NCBI GenBank assembly: GCA_033675545.1
Contig: JAWDGP010000089.1
Location: 204,501 to 268,500, forward strand
Origin: Elysia crispata
Taxonomy: Eukaryota; Mollusca; Gastropoda; Plakobranchidae
Length of the DNA: 64,000 bases
Direction: 5' to 3'
A program made the translations under genes and the position numbers. Below, one piece after another: positions 1 to 13,486 of this stretch (the first letter of the stretch is position 1; each line of letters opens with the position of its first letter). The notes under the pieces were generated by a model that saw nothing but the letters and a program-made list of their open reading frames with translations, was not told the origin of the DNA and made no database searches.

Positions 1-61
1 TACTTTGATCAAAACTGATCCAACGGCTTCTGTTAAAGAAGGGAGAGATATCTTTTCTTAC

Positions 62-3000
62 CCTTGGAAAAAAATTTTTGAAGAATGTATAGATGTAGTC
101 ATTATTCAGGGACCTTCTCTCATCCATCAATACAGTTTCAATATAGTCTATGAAAGAGTTGCACTTGCACAGCGTATTCACAAGCATGTGGTCTGGGTCT
201 GCAGTCTAGAAAACAGAAAAAATCAAAGAGTATAAGTCAAATTCAGTTCCTTTCTACTTAATTAGAAGTCAAAATATTTGCAAAGTTTATGTTAGCATGA
301 ACATAATCAAAAAACTTTTTATCCTGAAGCAAATAAGTTTTTATCATCTTTCTGTAAGTCCTTGCTGTAGCCATGACCACCCCATTGTTCAAAGGATCAA
401 AGAAATTTTTTACTGTTTAAAAAATGATGTTCGCAGATAATGTACAAAATCAGCTATATCAAAGCTGATTTGCCGCATGAGCTGCTTTAAACTTTTTATT
501 TTAAGTAATTTTTTTAAATTAATGTTTGCAGGTTTTTCACAGGAAAAGCTATAAGCTATGTTCTTTAAAAAAAGAAAAGCTGACCTGCCACATACAAGAT
601 CCTGCATTGTTTTGAAAAAACACAAAAAGATTAAGTTTTGCAAACATAATTTACAAACCTGAGATGTCTCCATGATTTCATTCCACATCTTTGCAAAGTA
701 AGGTAAATGTAATGGTACACCCTCATACGCAACCATTGCATCTATTTAAAAAAAAGATCAGGGGACAGAGAGAACAAAAAAAAATATGTCATTGATCATT
801 CCTATATTTTGATTGAAAAGAGCCAGACAAAACAAGATAGTTTCAAGTATGTTTTAAAAAGAATACTCAACTCTCCTTTTCCCCAATGCAATATGTTATC
901 ATTTGAAAAAGCAGAAATTAATATCAATCAATCAATCAGGTGCCCTGCTTTTTTAGATGATAATTTTTCCTGCATCTTGATACCTCGTTGCTTTTAGTGC
1001 ATCAGTCACTCATCCTACATTTAGCCACTTTCTCAGACAAGAAAGTAATTAACAATGTACAAATTAGCATCCCACTTACACAAGTTGATCAAATCAGCAT
1101 TGAGCATTTTTAGATTGATGGCCATTCTACACATTCTGTCGATCAGGCGATGGTATGGTTCATAGTAGCTGATTAGAGCACGATCATAGTCATCATCAGA
1201 GCCCTGTAGAATTAAACACATTTTATCTAGAACTCTTGATCATAAATTTCAGATCATTGATTGTAGCACACTTTTGATTTAACTATTACAATTATCTCAA
1301 ATTGCCAAAAGCATTTTCAAAAGTTTCAGATTTCTGGAATTTTCAGCTTAAAAGGAGTGACTGGAAATCTTAACTAGTTTTGAGGGTTCTAAATACTTTC
1401 CATTTGTTTGTTTGATTACCTCAAATTGTTATTTTTTCCTTTAAATGGCACATGCAGCCAGCAATAAGTTAATCTGACACTATATCCAAATACAATTTGA
1501 TAAAAACAGCAATTTTAGGTAAAAATCTGGTCTTATTTTCTATCTTCACAAAGTAGCTTTGTGCAGCTTTAAAGAAAAACAAAATATAAGAATTTCAAGA
1601 TGCACAAAAGAACACCCGTGTAATCTTTCAAATCATATTGTAACAGTCTTGGGTCCCTTCCACTTTGAAAACTAAGGCAGAAGAATTCTCATTTTCTTCA
1701 ATGAACGTGTGTTTCTTTTTTATAAGGTAAAATAGGAAGTTTTAAAGATAAGTATCTTATGTTAAACTGAACAAGCATTCAAATGTGAACATAAACTGAA
1801 AAAAAAAAAAAGAGCTTTAATATGTTTATTTCTTCACATAAAAATATATATGACTTGGAATAATTTTCTACAATAAGTTTCAAAGATAATTAAAAGTTGA
1901 TCTCTACAACTTATTCATTTGTTTCCATATCATAACAGCCTTCTTCTTTCAGTCTTGAGATATATGCTCTTTTGTTTTAAGGAAGCATGCATATAATAAA
2001 AATTTAATCTTTTCATTAATGTTCAGTAGAAGGCTGGTCAAGACTAGTCTTGGGATGCAAAAGAAAAGGAGGAAGCATTACCTTTTGGACTTCCAATTGC
2101 CCAGCATGCAAGAACATTTGAAACTGAGGTCTTGAGGGACGTGCCCCGGCTTTGTTACTCAAACCTTGATATGAACGTGAGGGATAAAAAGGACCAACAC
2201 TCACTGGGGAAAAATACATTATTCAGATTTATTATAAACATCATATGCAATGCCAAACTGATTGGTAAATTGCTGCATTCCAATCATCCATTTTTTTTTT
2301 CTCTTGCTCATTATTAATGATTTTGGGATAGATTGCTTGTTTAGCATAGTGAATGTAGTTATCTTCCTCTTCTTCTCTTTAATCTACAATATTGTTTTAA
2401 AGAATTATAGTTGTAAGTAAATTGCTCTTAGTATCAAGTCTTCAAAAGTGCTATTGACTTTGAAATTAATGACTGTTTAGGCAACCCTCTTTATGTTTGG
2501 AGATCATTGCATCTTTCCCATTAGCTTATTGTTTGCAAAATCAAAGTTAAAAGATTTTCTGGATATTATAATCAAAACAAACACTATGCCTTAATTTTTC
2601 TATCTTTTTGAACAAGGAGATGAACTCACTTGGTGCACTTGAATTCTGAAAGGCAGAGTGGGCATGAAGAAGAAATGATGTGAGAAACTGTGTTATGTCT
2701 TTCTGAATAACAAGGACCATCTTGTGCAATACATCTGGAAGAAAGCAGAGTAGAATATACTGTAAAAATAGGACACGTAATGCTTGGTACAAATAAAAAA
2801 TTATAAATAAGTACCTTCAGAAAATATTCCAAATTTTTGCTTCAGTTTCTTTGATATAAAGATGAACATAAGACATTAAGAAGAGTGATAGCTTGGCTCT
2901 TTCAGTAAAGAGTTAAAAGCATAATTTAGTTACATAAAGAAATTGTTCTGCCACAAAAAAATGTTCTTTTAAAAATCTGTGGGGACAAAATGATCCATTT

Positions 3001-6000
3001 CATTGTTATGTAAATGGTTTAAAATTATTGCCAATTTAAATTCACTTTAGCTTTAATCTTCTGCCTACTTCCAGTTTTTATTTTTATTTGTTTTGTTTTT
3101 TTTTTTACTGATAAATAAAATTAACATCACTATTAAAACTTTCATTTCTGGCGGAGAAAAAAAAGTATTTTTTTTCTTTAAGTTTTTTTGAATGGGAATT
3201 GTACCACTTACCCAAAGCTATAGCCCGCAAATTATTAGGCACAAAAGAGTTCAACAACATGAGAAGCTTTTTGGCAACATCATTGCATTCTTTCCAATGT
3301 ATAATTGAGGCCCTGATTTCAGCTGAAAAAGTGAAAAAGAGAGAAAAACAATGCTTTCAAATGTAACAAATTCATACATTTGATGTACAATAAATAGCTT
3401 TACAACCTTAAAAAAAACCCATACAAAACCTTTATCACCTATCACAGACGAACAAACTGTCTGCACTTTTCAGCATTTAGAAATCTATGCTTCAAACAAT
3501 AAAAGGCATGCTTCATTTTAAAAATTATAAAAAAGATTGACAATGGGCAAAAGATTAATAATGAATATTTAGTCCATGTCCATATGTCCAACTAAAATAG
3601 CAAGTAGTCCTTCTTGTCATTCGTCTGAACATTCACACAGAAAATTTAATGAATGGTTAAAGTCAAAAGCTTTTTACAGAAAATTTAAGCATCGTGGCAG
3701 ATCCTGCAAGTCACATGATAAAAATACCCTCTGCAGGATTTACAGTTAGAATTAGGAGAAATGTAAAGAAAAAAATTCCATCATGAAAAATAATTTAAAA
3801 GTACACTACCTTCAATTGTGAATGAATCTCAAACATTCTTTGTAAAAAAAAAAAACCTAAGAGGCCCAAGTGATAAAGCAAAAAGTATGAAGAATTTGAA
3901 TTAGTTAAGGCACCTTTCCTCTCTCCATCTTTTGCAGCCATAAGTAGGGCATGAATCAGCTGTAGCACATCAATGAGGTCTCCTGTGACATGGCAAGCTG
4001 TTGCTTCATGGAACATTGTATAGATGATAAAGAAAGACTGAAAGAAGAAAACAATTTCCAATTAGTGACCAATCATTAGAGCCTGTGAAGAAAATATGCA
4101 TATGATGGAATTGTTAAATATTCTTTAAAACTAGATGTTTGTGATTTGTATAATATATGCCTAAAAAACATTTGAAAACAGGCAACTGAAATTGTATCAA
4201 CTATCTTCAAAATTACCTGGTCCATTCCCAATATTGGGTTATACAAAGAGTATTGATTGCATAAATCCGATATAATTAAAATGATATGTCGTAAAAATCA
4301 AATCTCCAAAACACCGTACCTGACTTAGAGCTGGCAATCCATTTTGGCATAAAAGTGTCAAATAATCATCTGCTGTTTGGATCAGAATTTTGTAGACTCT
4401 GATGTTTGGAGAAAAAGTGCAGAGAGAAGTTTAAGCAAAGATATTTGTTGTAAAATATGAAACTTATTTATTAAGAATTAAATTATAGCAGAATATATTT
4501 CTTTCAGCTGTAAGTCCAAAGCCAACATATAGAGTTTGATATTAAATGTTTTAATCGAGGAATGTTGCAATAAGAACAGGATGAGGAAGATAAGGAGGAG
4601 GACCTGTATAAAAGATCAAAATAATTGCATGGTTCAATAAAGAAAATCCAGATACTTACAAACAAAGAGTCTGCCACATAACTCTGGGGTCAAGCCCTTG
4701 AGTGCACATGACCAAAGTTGCCCTCCTGAAGCTTTCTACCAGCTTGGTTTCCTCTGGTGAGTGTTCTGGTTTCCTCTCAGCCATCATTTTCATCATGCAA
4801 GTTAACTCCTCTGTAGCCTTAAAAAATTTTAATAAAATAGGAAGACATACATTAACTTATGAATGCGCTGTAAATTCTTGAAGGTACATCATCATTTTTT
4901 TAATCATTTTTGTATTCTTTAAAACCTCAAACATGAAAAACAGTTCTCAGTTATTTTTCCTTAATTCCGCCCATATTGAGATATAGGTAATGAGGAACCA
5001 AAACAAAAATTAAAATTGAATGTTCCTATCTTGATGCCTCTGAGCAGGCAGCACATCTATTCAGTTTATCTCTCAAAATTTTCTTCAACATAAATCATTG
5101 CCAAATGATGAATGGGACGGTTAGAATTGACTCTCAAGATGTCTAACTTCTGATCAATTCAAAATTTATCTAGCTAAATCTAGATCCAATTACACATGAT
5201 CATATGAAACAGAATGTACTAAGTATTATTATAAAGTGTTAAAGGAAAGAAAAAAAAAACCACAAGCAAACAAAGATCAAAGAAATACAGTCTGATTTTC
5301 TTTCTTTCTTTAAATTCTTTTACCCACTTGTAAATACTGATGTGGATAGGGTAAAATATTCTTGAAAGCCCATTGAAGGTTTTGATGCCCTGCAAGTTGC
5401 CGCATAAAGTGGTTTGAGTGTTCGCAAGCCATGCGCAGCAGTCCATAGTAAGCTGGCAACATTCCTCTGTTGAAGATTATGTTTTGCTCATCGTCATGAT
5501 CAGCCCTGTTTGGAAAAAGGCATGTATATTAGATTCATTACAATGGAAAAAAACGCCAAACACAAAGTTGATTTGAACTACAACAGCAAAATAATAAATC
5601 TGTTCATCTTTTTGAACGTTGAGAGATATATTTATGCTTTTAAAAACTTTATCAAATAAAAATTGAATCTCCTGCAACGGGGAACATAGATGGTTGACTT
5701 GTGGAGCCAGGGTTCAGGTTGGATTCATTCAGCCCCGTTTCTTCCTCTGGCCTATTTTGTTGTATGGAATCACAGTGTACCTAACAAAGGTTTTGGAAAA
5801 GGCTGTAATTCTGTTAAGAAAAGATTTGGAAGGGAATAAAATATTTTATCTAATTTTTTTAGGAGTCCTAATATTTGATGTTTTTCAAGAGAAAATAAAA
5901 AAAAAAAAAAACCTCAATTTTGATAAACAGGCATAGTGTTTTTCCTCCTGTGATCCAACACCTCAGCTCTAAATGACCTAGAGCAAACATAGATTACAGC

Positions 6001-9000
6001 TATTACTGACTTTAATGAGTTCTTTCAAGTTAAAAGAGTACAAGGGTATTATCAATTTCAAGAGTGGAGAGTTAAGTCTAGATGACTTAGCATAGTTGCT
6101 AAACCTTCACTAAGGAGTGGTCAGTAGTATTAATTCAAAGAAAATTTCCCACTGTAAGATTTCCTCTCTACCACAAAACAAATCCAAGCCATGATTGTTA
6201 AAATGTTTGTGTAACTGTGAAGGAAATTTACCTTGCAAATTTGAAGGCATACAAACTACACCTGTAAGTGAAGATAATACACTACTCAATTCCTATGGCC
6301 ATTGCATAAGACGAACCATTAAATGCAGATATTCCAATTTTGAGTTGGATAAGATATTTAAGAGAAATCAGTTTTACACCTTTTCATCATAATCCTTTTA
6401 AATTTTAACGTTATCTGAGGATGTCATCTGTGATGTTGTTTTCATTACTTTAGTAACCATCATCTCATTCTTACTCTTGCTTGAATGGAGAAGCCCTGAG
6501 TTTTTTAGCAATAGAAAATAACCTCTCTTTATAAATGCATGACAAACAATCTTAATGATTTGAATTACAATTCTTCGGGAAGTATTTTCTTGTTCAGATA
6601 CTATTTTTTAAACCTCGTTCATATAAGATTTGATGAGAACAAATAATCAACTTACAAGATGTAGTTAAATGCAATATTTTTGCAAATGTGTGGATTTGAC
6701 ACCATCTGTTGCAGATTCTCAGGACAATCTTGGCTGACATTGTACCAAAACATCAACAATGCCTACAGAAAAACCAAAAGCAGGAAGTGATAATCTCTTG
6801 TTCCAACTGATGCATTAATGCAAATAAAGTATTTGCTTCATAAAGAGCAAACATATTATCATATGGCAAACCGGCATAACACAATAAAATGCAAAGTGGA
6901 AATAATATCCATGACTGGCACCTTAAAATTGCCCGATTAGAGTTGTCAAAAAAGGTATCAGATACGAAAGGGAAACAATTGCATTTACATCTTGGCAGAT
7001 AGGAATCTATTTAACTCACCTGTTTGTTGTGGTTAAGAGCAACTTGGGGCTCAAGCATATATGGATGAAACAACTGCCAGAGGTCCATAAAAAATGGTGT
7101 AAACTGGGACAGAAAAAAAATGCTTTTATTAGAAACCAACGATACCAGATTGAAGGTGTTGATCTTCCAAAAAAAAAAAGCATTTTTCTAAGATTCAAAA
7201 TGGAAAAATTGCATAATTTCAAGCTAATGCTGGCTTACAAACTAACAAAAACCCTTGTTTATTTCATGAGACTCCTTGACCCTAAACATATATCACAAAA
7301 TCCTATTTTTGTTTAAATTGTAAATATATAAATCTCACCATAAGTTTTTCTTTTCGAGAGTAAAGGCAGTAGTTCAGCACTGAGAAGAGAGACATGAGTT
7401 TTGAGTGGGATGGGCCAACCATATTGGTCTGTGTGGCATCATATGGTGCTGAAGGCAAAGGAAGAAAAAAATTAGATTAATGAGGCAGAGATTGGAGGAA
7501 AAGAAATTTGTGGATTCAACCTTTCTCAATTTAAATCTAATAAATTTGTTGCATCTGGAAATTCTTTCCCAATTCTTCTACTTCCTTGCCAGCTAAATTT
7601 AAATAAAACAAAACTAGCACTTTGTTAAATTTGATTCTTATTTATATCTGAACTACCACTGGCTTCATACAAATATCAAATATCTCTTTGAAGAAAAGTA
7701 TGCTGATTTTCAAGCTTTCTCTACCAAATTTGTATGAGAAAATGCTTTAAACGTAAAACTAGAAATTAAATTTTCTTCACTAAAAATTTTAATTCATCAC
7801 TTTCCTTTACATGATTTGGAAAATATCTATAATTTTCCTCAACTCCTTGGGTATCAAGTATGTTGTTGCTGATTAGAAAACAAAATAAAATAAAAAACAA
7901 AAAACTTACCAACATGAATATGTCCTCTCTTTAAGAGCATTAAAAGGTGTTGATAAATCTGAGAAAGAAATACGTAGAGTTGACTGATAATTTTTTATCA
8001 TAAAACAATGGAAACTGAGTTAATGAAACTGTATTTTTACAGCACTTTTGAAATTTTTCTTGAAAGTTAACAAAGGCAATCCCAAAAGAAAAAAAAATTT
8101 CAATCATTGAAAAAAAATGGTTTTAAAGACGCACAGAACTCTATAGATAAAAAAGTATTAATAAACCCTTGCAAGATTGAATAACAAAAGTGTTAAATTA
8201 AGATGCATTTCTTAACATCTGTAAATAATATAACTAATTAAAAATAAAAAAGAGAACACAAGCAATTACAAATAAATTAGCAATTAAAAAGTAAAATCAG
8301 CATCACTGTTCATACTAAAGGTAAGAGTAAAAAAGAGTACTCACCCTATGCATAACAGTTATATCATCCTTTCCCCACTGAAAAGAAATAAGAAAAACTC
8401 ATGTAGAAACACAATAAAACACAAATATTTTGATACATTCTCGATGATTGAGTTTTAAAAATCATGTTTCCGCAAATCAGTTATTATTTTTAATCACAGG
8501 TACAGAGGCACCAAGAGGATTTCATCCAAAAAAGTTGCGATGGTCGAAAAAATATTACAACATTATGCCTCATCGTACATTTTTTTTATATGATCTTTTG
8601 ATCTTTATATTATAAACGCTTGAATACAAAAATTAAATTAAATTTATGGGATTTTATCAAGTTCAAAACACATGAACAAAATAATTTTACTTTTACATGT
8701 TACATAGCTGAAAAGAAGGAAGCAACACAAAATGTACCTCAGTGCAAAACATTGTAATCACAATTTTGATCCTTTACTCTAAAAGAGCTTTACACAAATC
8801 TCAAAGGTATCTGTGTTGTAGCCTACAAGTTTCTCATGAAATCTATAGGAACAACTTCCATTTGCAAGCCATATTGCTTATAGAAAGTCAAGGTCTCAGT
8901 TGACTATTGTTGCAACTTTTCAGTTCAGGCTAAAAACATACCACAATATTGGAAGAGCATGTGGCAATTATCCTTGGTCGGTAGCCAGACCGGAACATTT

Positions 9001-12000
9001 CATTTGGTACCAAAGAGACCAACAGTTGGGCACTGGCTGAAAATCAGAAATGGTAAAGAAAAAAATGTAAAAAGTTTTTAAATAACTTATTTTATGAGTA
9101 CTGTGCGTAGCAACTACACATATAGTTCAACTGACATTCAACTTTTAATTGACTTTGCATATATTACAAACTTCACTCTTTATAATTGCACACCTTCTTC
9201 CTTTCTCCTTTCATTTACTTTGTTTTGATGTTGTTGACTGTTGGTGGTTTTATCATTTTGCTTTTCTATTTTCAGTTGATTTCATTGTATTGTTTCCTAA
9301 AATTGTTTGATGAAGCTCTTAAACCAAAATCTCTCTTGTTTTGTATTGTTCTGTAATTTCTAGAGCTTCACTACAATTTTCTTCATTGTGCCTTATACTG
9401 GCATACAAAGTTGAAGACAAGGAAAAAGACAGATAATTATTGAAGTCATTTAAATGTTAGGAATGTCTTACCCATTCTGACAAGGTTGCTGTTGTGGGCA
9501 ATCATATAAAGTTCAACCCATCCATCTAAACTTTCAAGTGTCCACTGGCGAGCAAGGCGATTCTGGGTCACCTTGTGGGTCAGCCACTCTAAGCATTGAC
9601 GAGGAGTCACTTTTGTCAACTGATAATGAAAGAAAACTTTTCTAATTATTTCATATTTTTCTAGGAATTTGGCTGCCATTTATTTCCACATTTAGATATC
9701 TCTTACTTTCCTACAACAAAAGTTAGTATTATTTTATTATTAGATAAACCATAATGGACAGCATGTCTATAAAATTATTAGAAAAATGTGTTATTTGTGA
9801 AGTTTAAGAAGTGTCCTCGTTTCTCCCAGCACATTGAAAATGTTTTATACAAACCTCCCACAGTCTTGCAACAATCAGTTGAGTAAAGGGTGGATAGCTT
9901 GGAGAGCGTCCCATATAATCTGTTAGGGGAGTCAGCAGATCAAAAAAAGGCCTGGCCAGCTACAAAGAAAAATAAAATCAAACAATATGAAATAAGCCAT
10001 CTCTCTTTTCATGAAAGAGGTAAAACAAAAGATTTTGTGGCAAAATTATTGATTAGAGTGTTATAAATAGGAACTTCAGATATCAAATAAAAGAACTTTG
10101 GACCCATTAAAAATATGGAACATCAAGTCTGATAAATTTTTAGGCACAAGTTGGTTAAAGGCAGTTCAAAAGAGGAAAGTCCTTTTATAGCTTGATATCA
10201 TGATTCCTGATATAAAAAGAAAGATCGGTCTAAGCCCACCGCTAGCCTGTGTTCCAGGAGTTTTTAAAACTGAATCGTCACACAATACCTGAGCTCACCA
10301 TCCATTTGTGGATATGGGTCATGTCAGATTTGTAACAAAACTTAAAAAAAGATATAATGATAAAACAGAGCAGAGCAATCAGATAAAAATCACAGTATAC
10401 TTACATCCCCAAGTTTCTTGATGTTGTTGAAAATAGCATTCACAATCTATCAATTTAAAAAAATGGGGTTTCTTTGGTTATTTTCAATAAAAAAAAAACA
10501 TAATAATAAATAGAAGTTAGAAATTGACTTAGTAATGTAAAATATTGTAGTTTTACAGTCAAAACGTCAATCAACAATATACTTAATAATAGATGCTAAC
10601 TTATTCCCCACCAAAAATTTTTTAATCTTTCAAAGAAAATGAATATTAAAAAAAGGACATGTGCATGGAATCCATTATAAGTAATGAAACAATATAATTA
10701 AATAATTATGCTCACTAAGAATTGATTCATATCAAAAGGTCAAAGTGAAGCTGGATATATTATTTATAAAGATGAAAAATCTTTACTAAGAGGTGGGCCT
10801 TTCACATGAGCATGGTAAAGAAAGCATTCACAATTACTTACTGAAACTGCAAGTGACTCATTGAACATGCACAAACTAACAATGAGATTGCAGGTCTGCT
10901 CAATATTGATGCTATCACGGACTAAGTACATCAAGAAAGGATGGCCCTGAAAAAATAAGGTAGCAAGAAACTATTAAGCATGATATGTTAATCATCAGTA
11001 CAATTAACCTTTTGTATCAATTCTAAGTTGTTACAAATTAGTAAGAATGTGATACTTGGCTGACATGTAATAAATGACTCTTTTGCTCTATGTTGCTTCC
11101 GAGACAATGAGAATAAGATTTTGTCCTGACAAAAGTTTTAACAACCAAATGCAAAATTGTATTAATCTCCTTGGCAAACTTCAACTGTAGTTTTAAATCA
11201 ACAGTGTAGGCTTGCTGAGAACTGAGGAGGTCCTAAATTGCTATCATTAATGTAAAAAGTTGGTTGTAAAATTCATCTTGAGACTTGCCCAAAAAATTGT
11301 GTCAGAAAAATAGGTTTTTGTATTATAATTTTCTCCTTCATTTATCAATAGAGTTAATTTTGTTTGTGTTACATATTGATTCTTTCGGGCAATACAAAAT
11401 GAACACTTTCTTTCACAAAAACAAATAAAATTAACATTCCAATCGAGATAAGCATTCAACATGTTCCACAACATGTCTTTCAAAAAAAAACCACCAGAAT
11501 TAACATACCTTTCCCCTGATAAGGTAGCCCATATCAGAATCACTTAAGTGCAAGATATGACCCTCCCTGGAGACCTCCACAAGATGAGCTACCAAGGAAA
11601 CCATTTTACTGAGTGCTGTGGGCCGTGTTTCCTCCGGCGTCATCACCAAACTCTCTTCATCATCTTCCTCATCTGACATAATTTCTACCTATTTATAGTG
11701 TGCAAATAAAAAGAATGGATCCCACACATTAGATGCCCCCAAAGATATAAGTTTTAGGTCTCCTTGAATAAGGTAAATGATGCTTGTAAATTTCAAAATA
11801 AATGCTTTATAGCAATATAAGCACTAATTGAGTGTACTGATAACACACTATTTCATCTTTTTAAAACTTTTATAAATCTTTAGAAAATAGTAGAGTACTG
11901 ACATATTGATCTCATATTCACGGTATCGCTAGTTAAAATACAAATAAACCTGATCATTTGTCTTTAGAAGATGAATATTCATAAAACTGATCAAAAAGTG

Positions 12001-13447
12001 AGAGAGAGAAACTTAATCATAGTAAAAGATTAAAGTGAGGTTGTTTTTACAGGTGACTACAAAAGAAGACAAATGCAAATTTCCACGAATTATGTTTATT
12101 TTACAGTAATATTGGTAGATTCTATAAATCTACGTAAGAAAAATCACTAACGTAATCTGGCTGTGATGATTTGCTGCCCATGTAGAACCTGACCACCATG
12201 CTGATTGTGTTAATGGCATTGAGGAAGTATGCAGAGGGGAAATCCCCATTTGCATCTTGCAGTTTTGCAAACTCATACAGGAAAGTAAAGTATTCACTCA
12301 GATACTTGTTTGTTGGTCGCATACTGCATTCAAGCTGGAGACAAACAAAAAAAAAAAAAGAAAAAGAAATCTTTTAAAAACATTAAAATGTCTCTCATGT
12401 CCATTGTTTACCTTATAATCCATCAAGCATCAAGTCAGTTTAAAATTCAACTCCATTTGAATTATACAAACATTTCATTTCTCTACCTTATAACCTTTAT
12501 TGGTTTGTTATAACTGCACTGGCCTCAATAAACACAAGCTGCACCTAATGCAAGAACATGCAAGTAGCATTTTCTTTCTTTTTTTTTTTTTTTTTTGCAT
12601 ACTAGCATTGAACCTTGGATTTTCATTTATCTGTTTGAATATCCTCTGTTCCAGGATTGGTTTGACTTCTTTGACACATTATCAGCTCCATTTCTCAAAT
12701 TCTAAATTATGTGGAAGCAATAAATTGTGTTTCCCTTCTAAACATTAATATTACATAAGCTCAAAGAACTTGTGACATAAAAATAAAATAAAAGTCAAAT
12801 TTATACCAATGATAATAATTTTTGATTTATGTCGTTTTAACATAATGACCATAAGAAGAGCACAAAAGTCTTAAAAGTCTTAAAAACAAACCCAATAGAA
12901 AAAAAAGGATATATCAGAAAGGCAGCATATCCTGAAAACTCTTTGAAATACTTACATTGGAGAGAAGCTTTGTGATGAAGCGTGTCACACAATTGTGATC
13001 ACAGATTTCAGCAGTGTCCATTCCTTCCCTATAATAGAGATAGTAACTTTATTATAGGCAAACAGAGAATGTAAAGACTAATAAGTATGCAAGCAGTCGA
13101 ACAGATGTAACAAAAATGTAAGATACAAACCTGTTTCTTAAATTTTTGTTCATTTATTATACTTATAACAATGATCTCTCTAATGTTTCAAGTCCAGGTT
13201 ATTCTGGCACATGCTACAGTAAATTATCTCTGCACAGCCAATACAAAATTTCCTGCATAATTAGGCTCCTTGGTGTTACTCATTACAACATTTATGACAT
13301 TTACAATAGATCTGTTTCAGGTGTTTATAATTCTCCTCAGTTTTAAAGCCATTATAACAGGAATATTTTACTATTGTCTAATAGATCCAGAGAAGTAAAG
13401 AAGGAGTTTCTTGTATTGCAAATCAATAAAAAAAAAATCCCTTGATT

Positions 13448-13486
<39 letters not shown>

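Noticed and set aside
5..235. Plus-strand 76-codon frame at the window start
   Set aside because: It is the antisense of USP34 exon 78.
252..408. Minus-strand open stretch reading NNGVVMATARTYRKMIK and ending in TAA, which looks like a last exon
   Set aside because: The next conserved exon (YIETVLMDERRSLNN) lies further on at 62-205 and joins exon 77 in phase, so this stretch is intronic.
410..658. Read-through of exon 77 giving 82 more codons after ETSQ
   Set aside because: A donor (CAG-GTTTGT) follows ETSQ, and the extension does not match USP34 while the spliced exon does.
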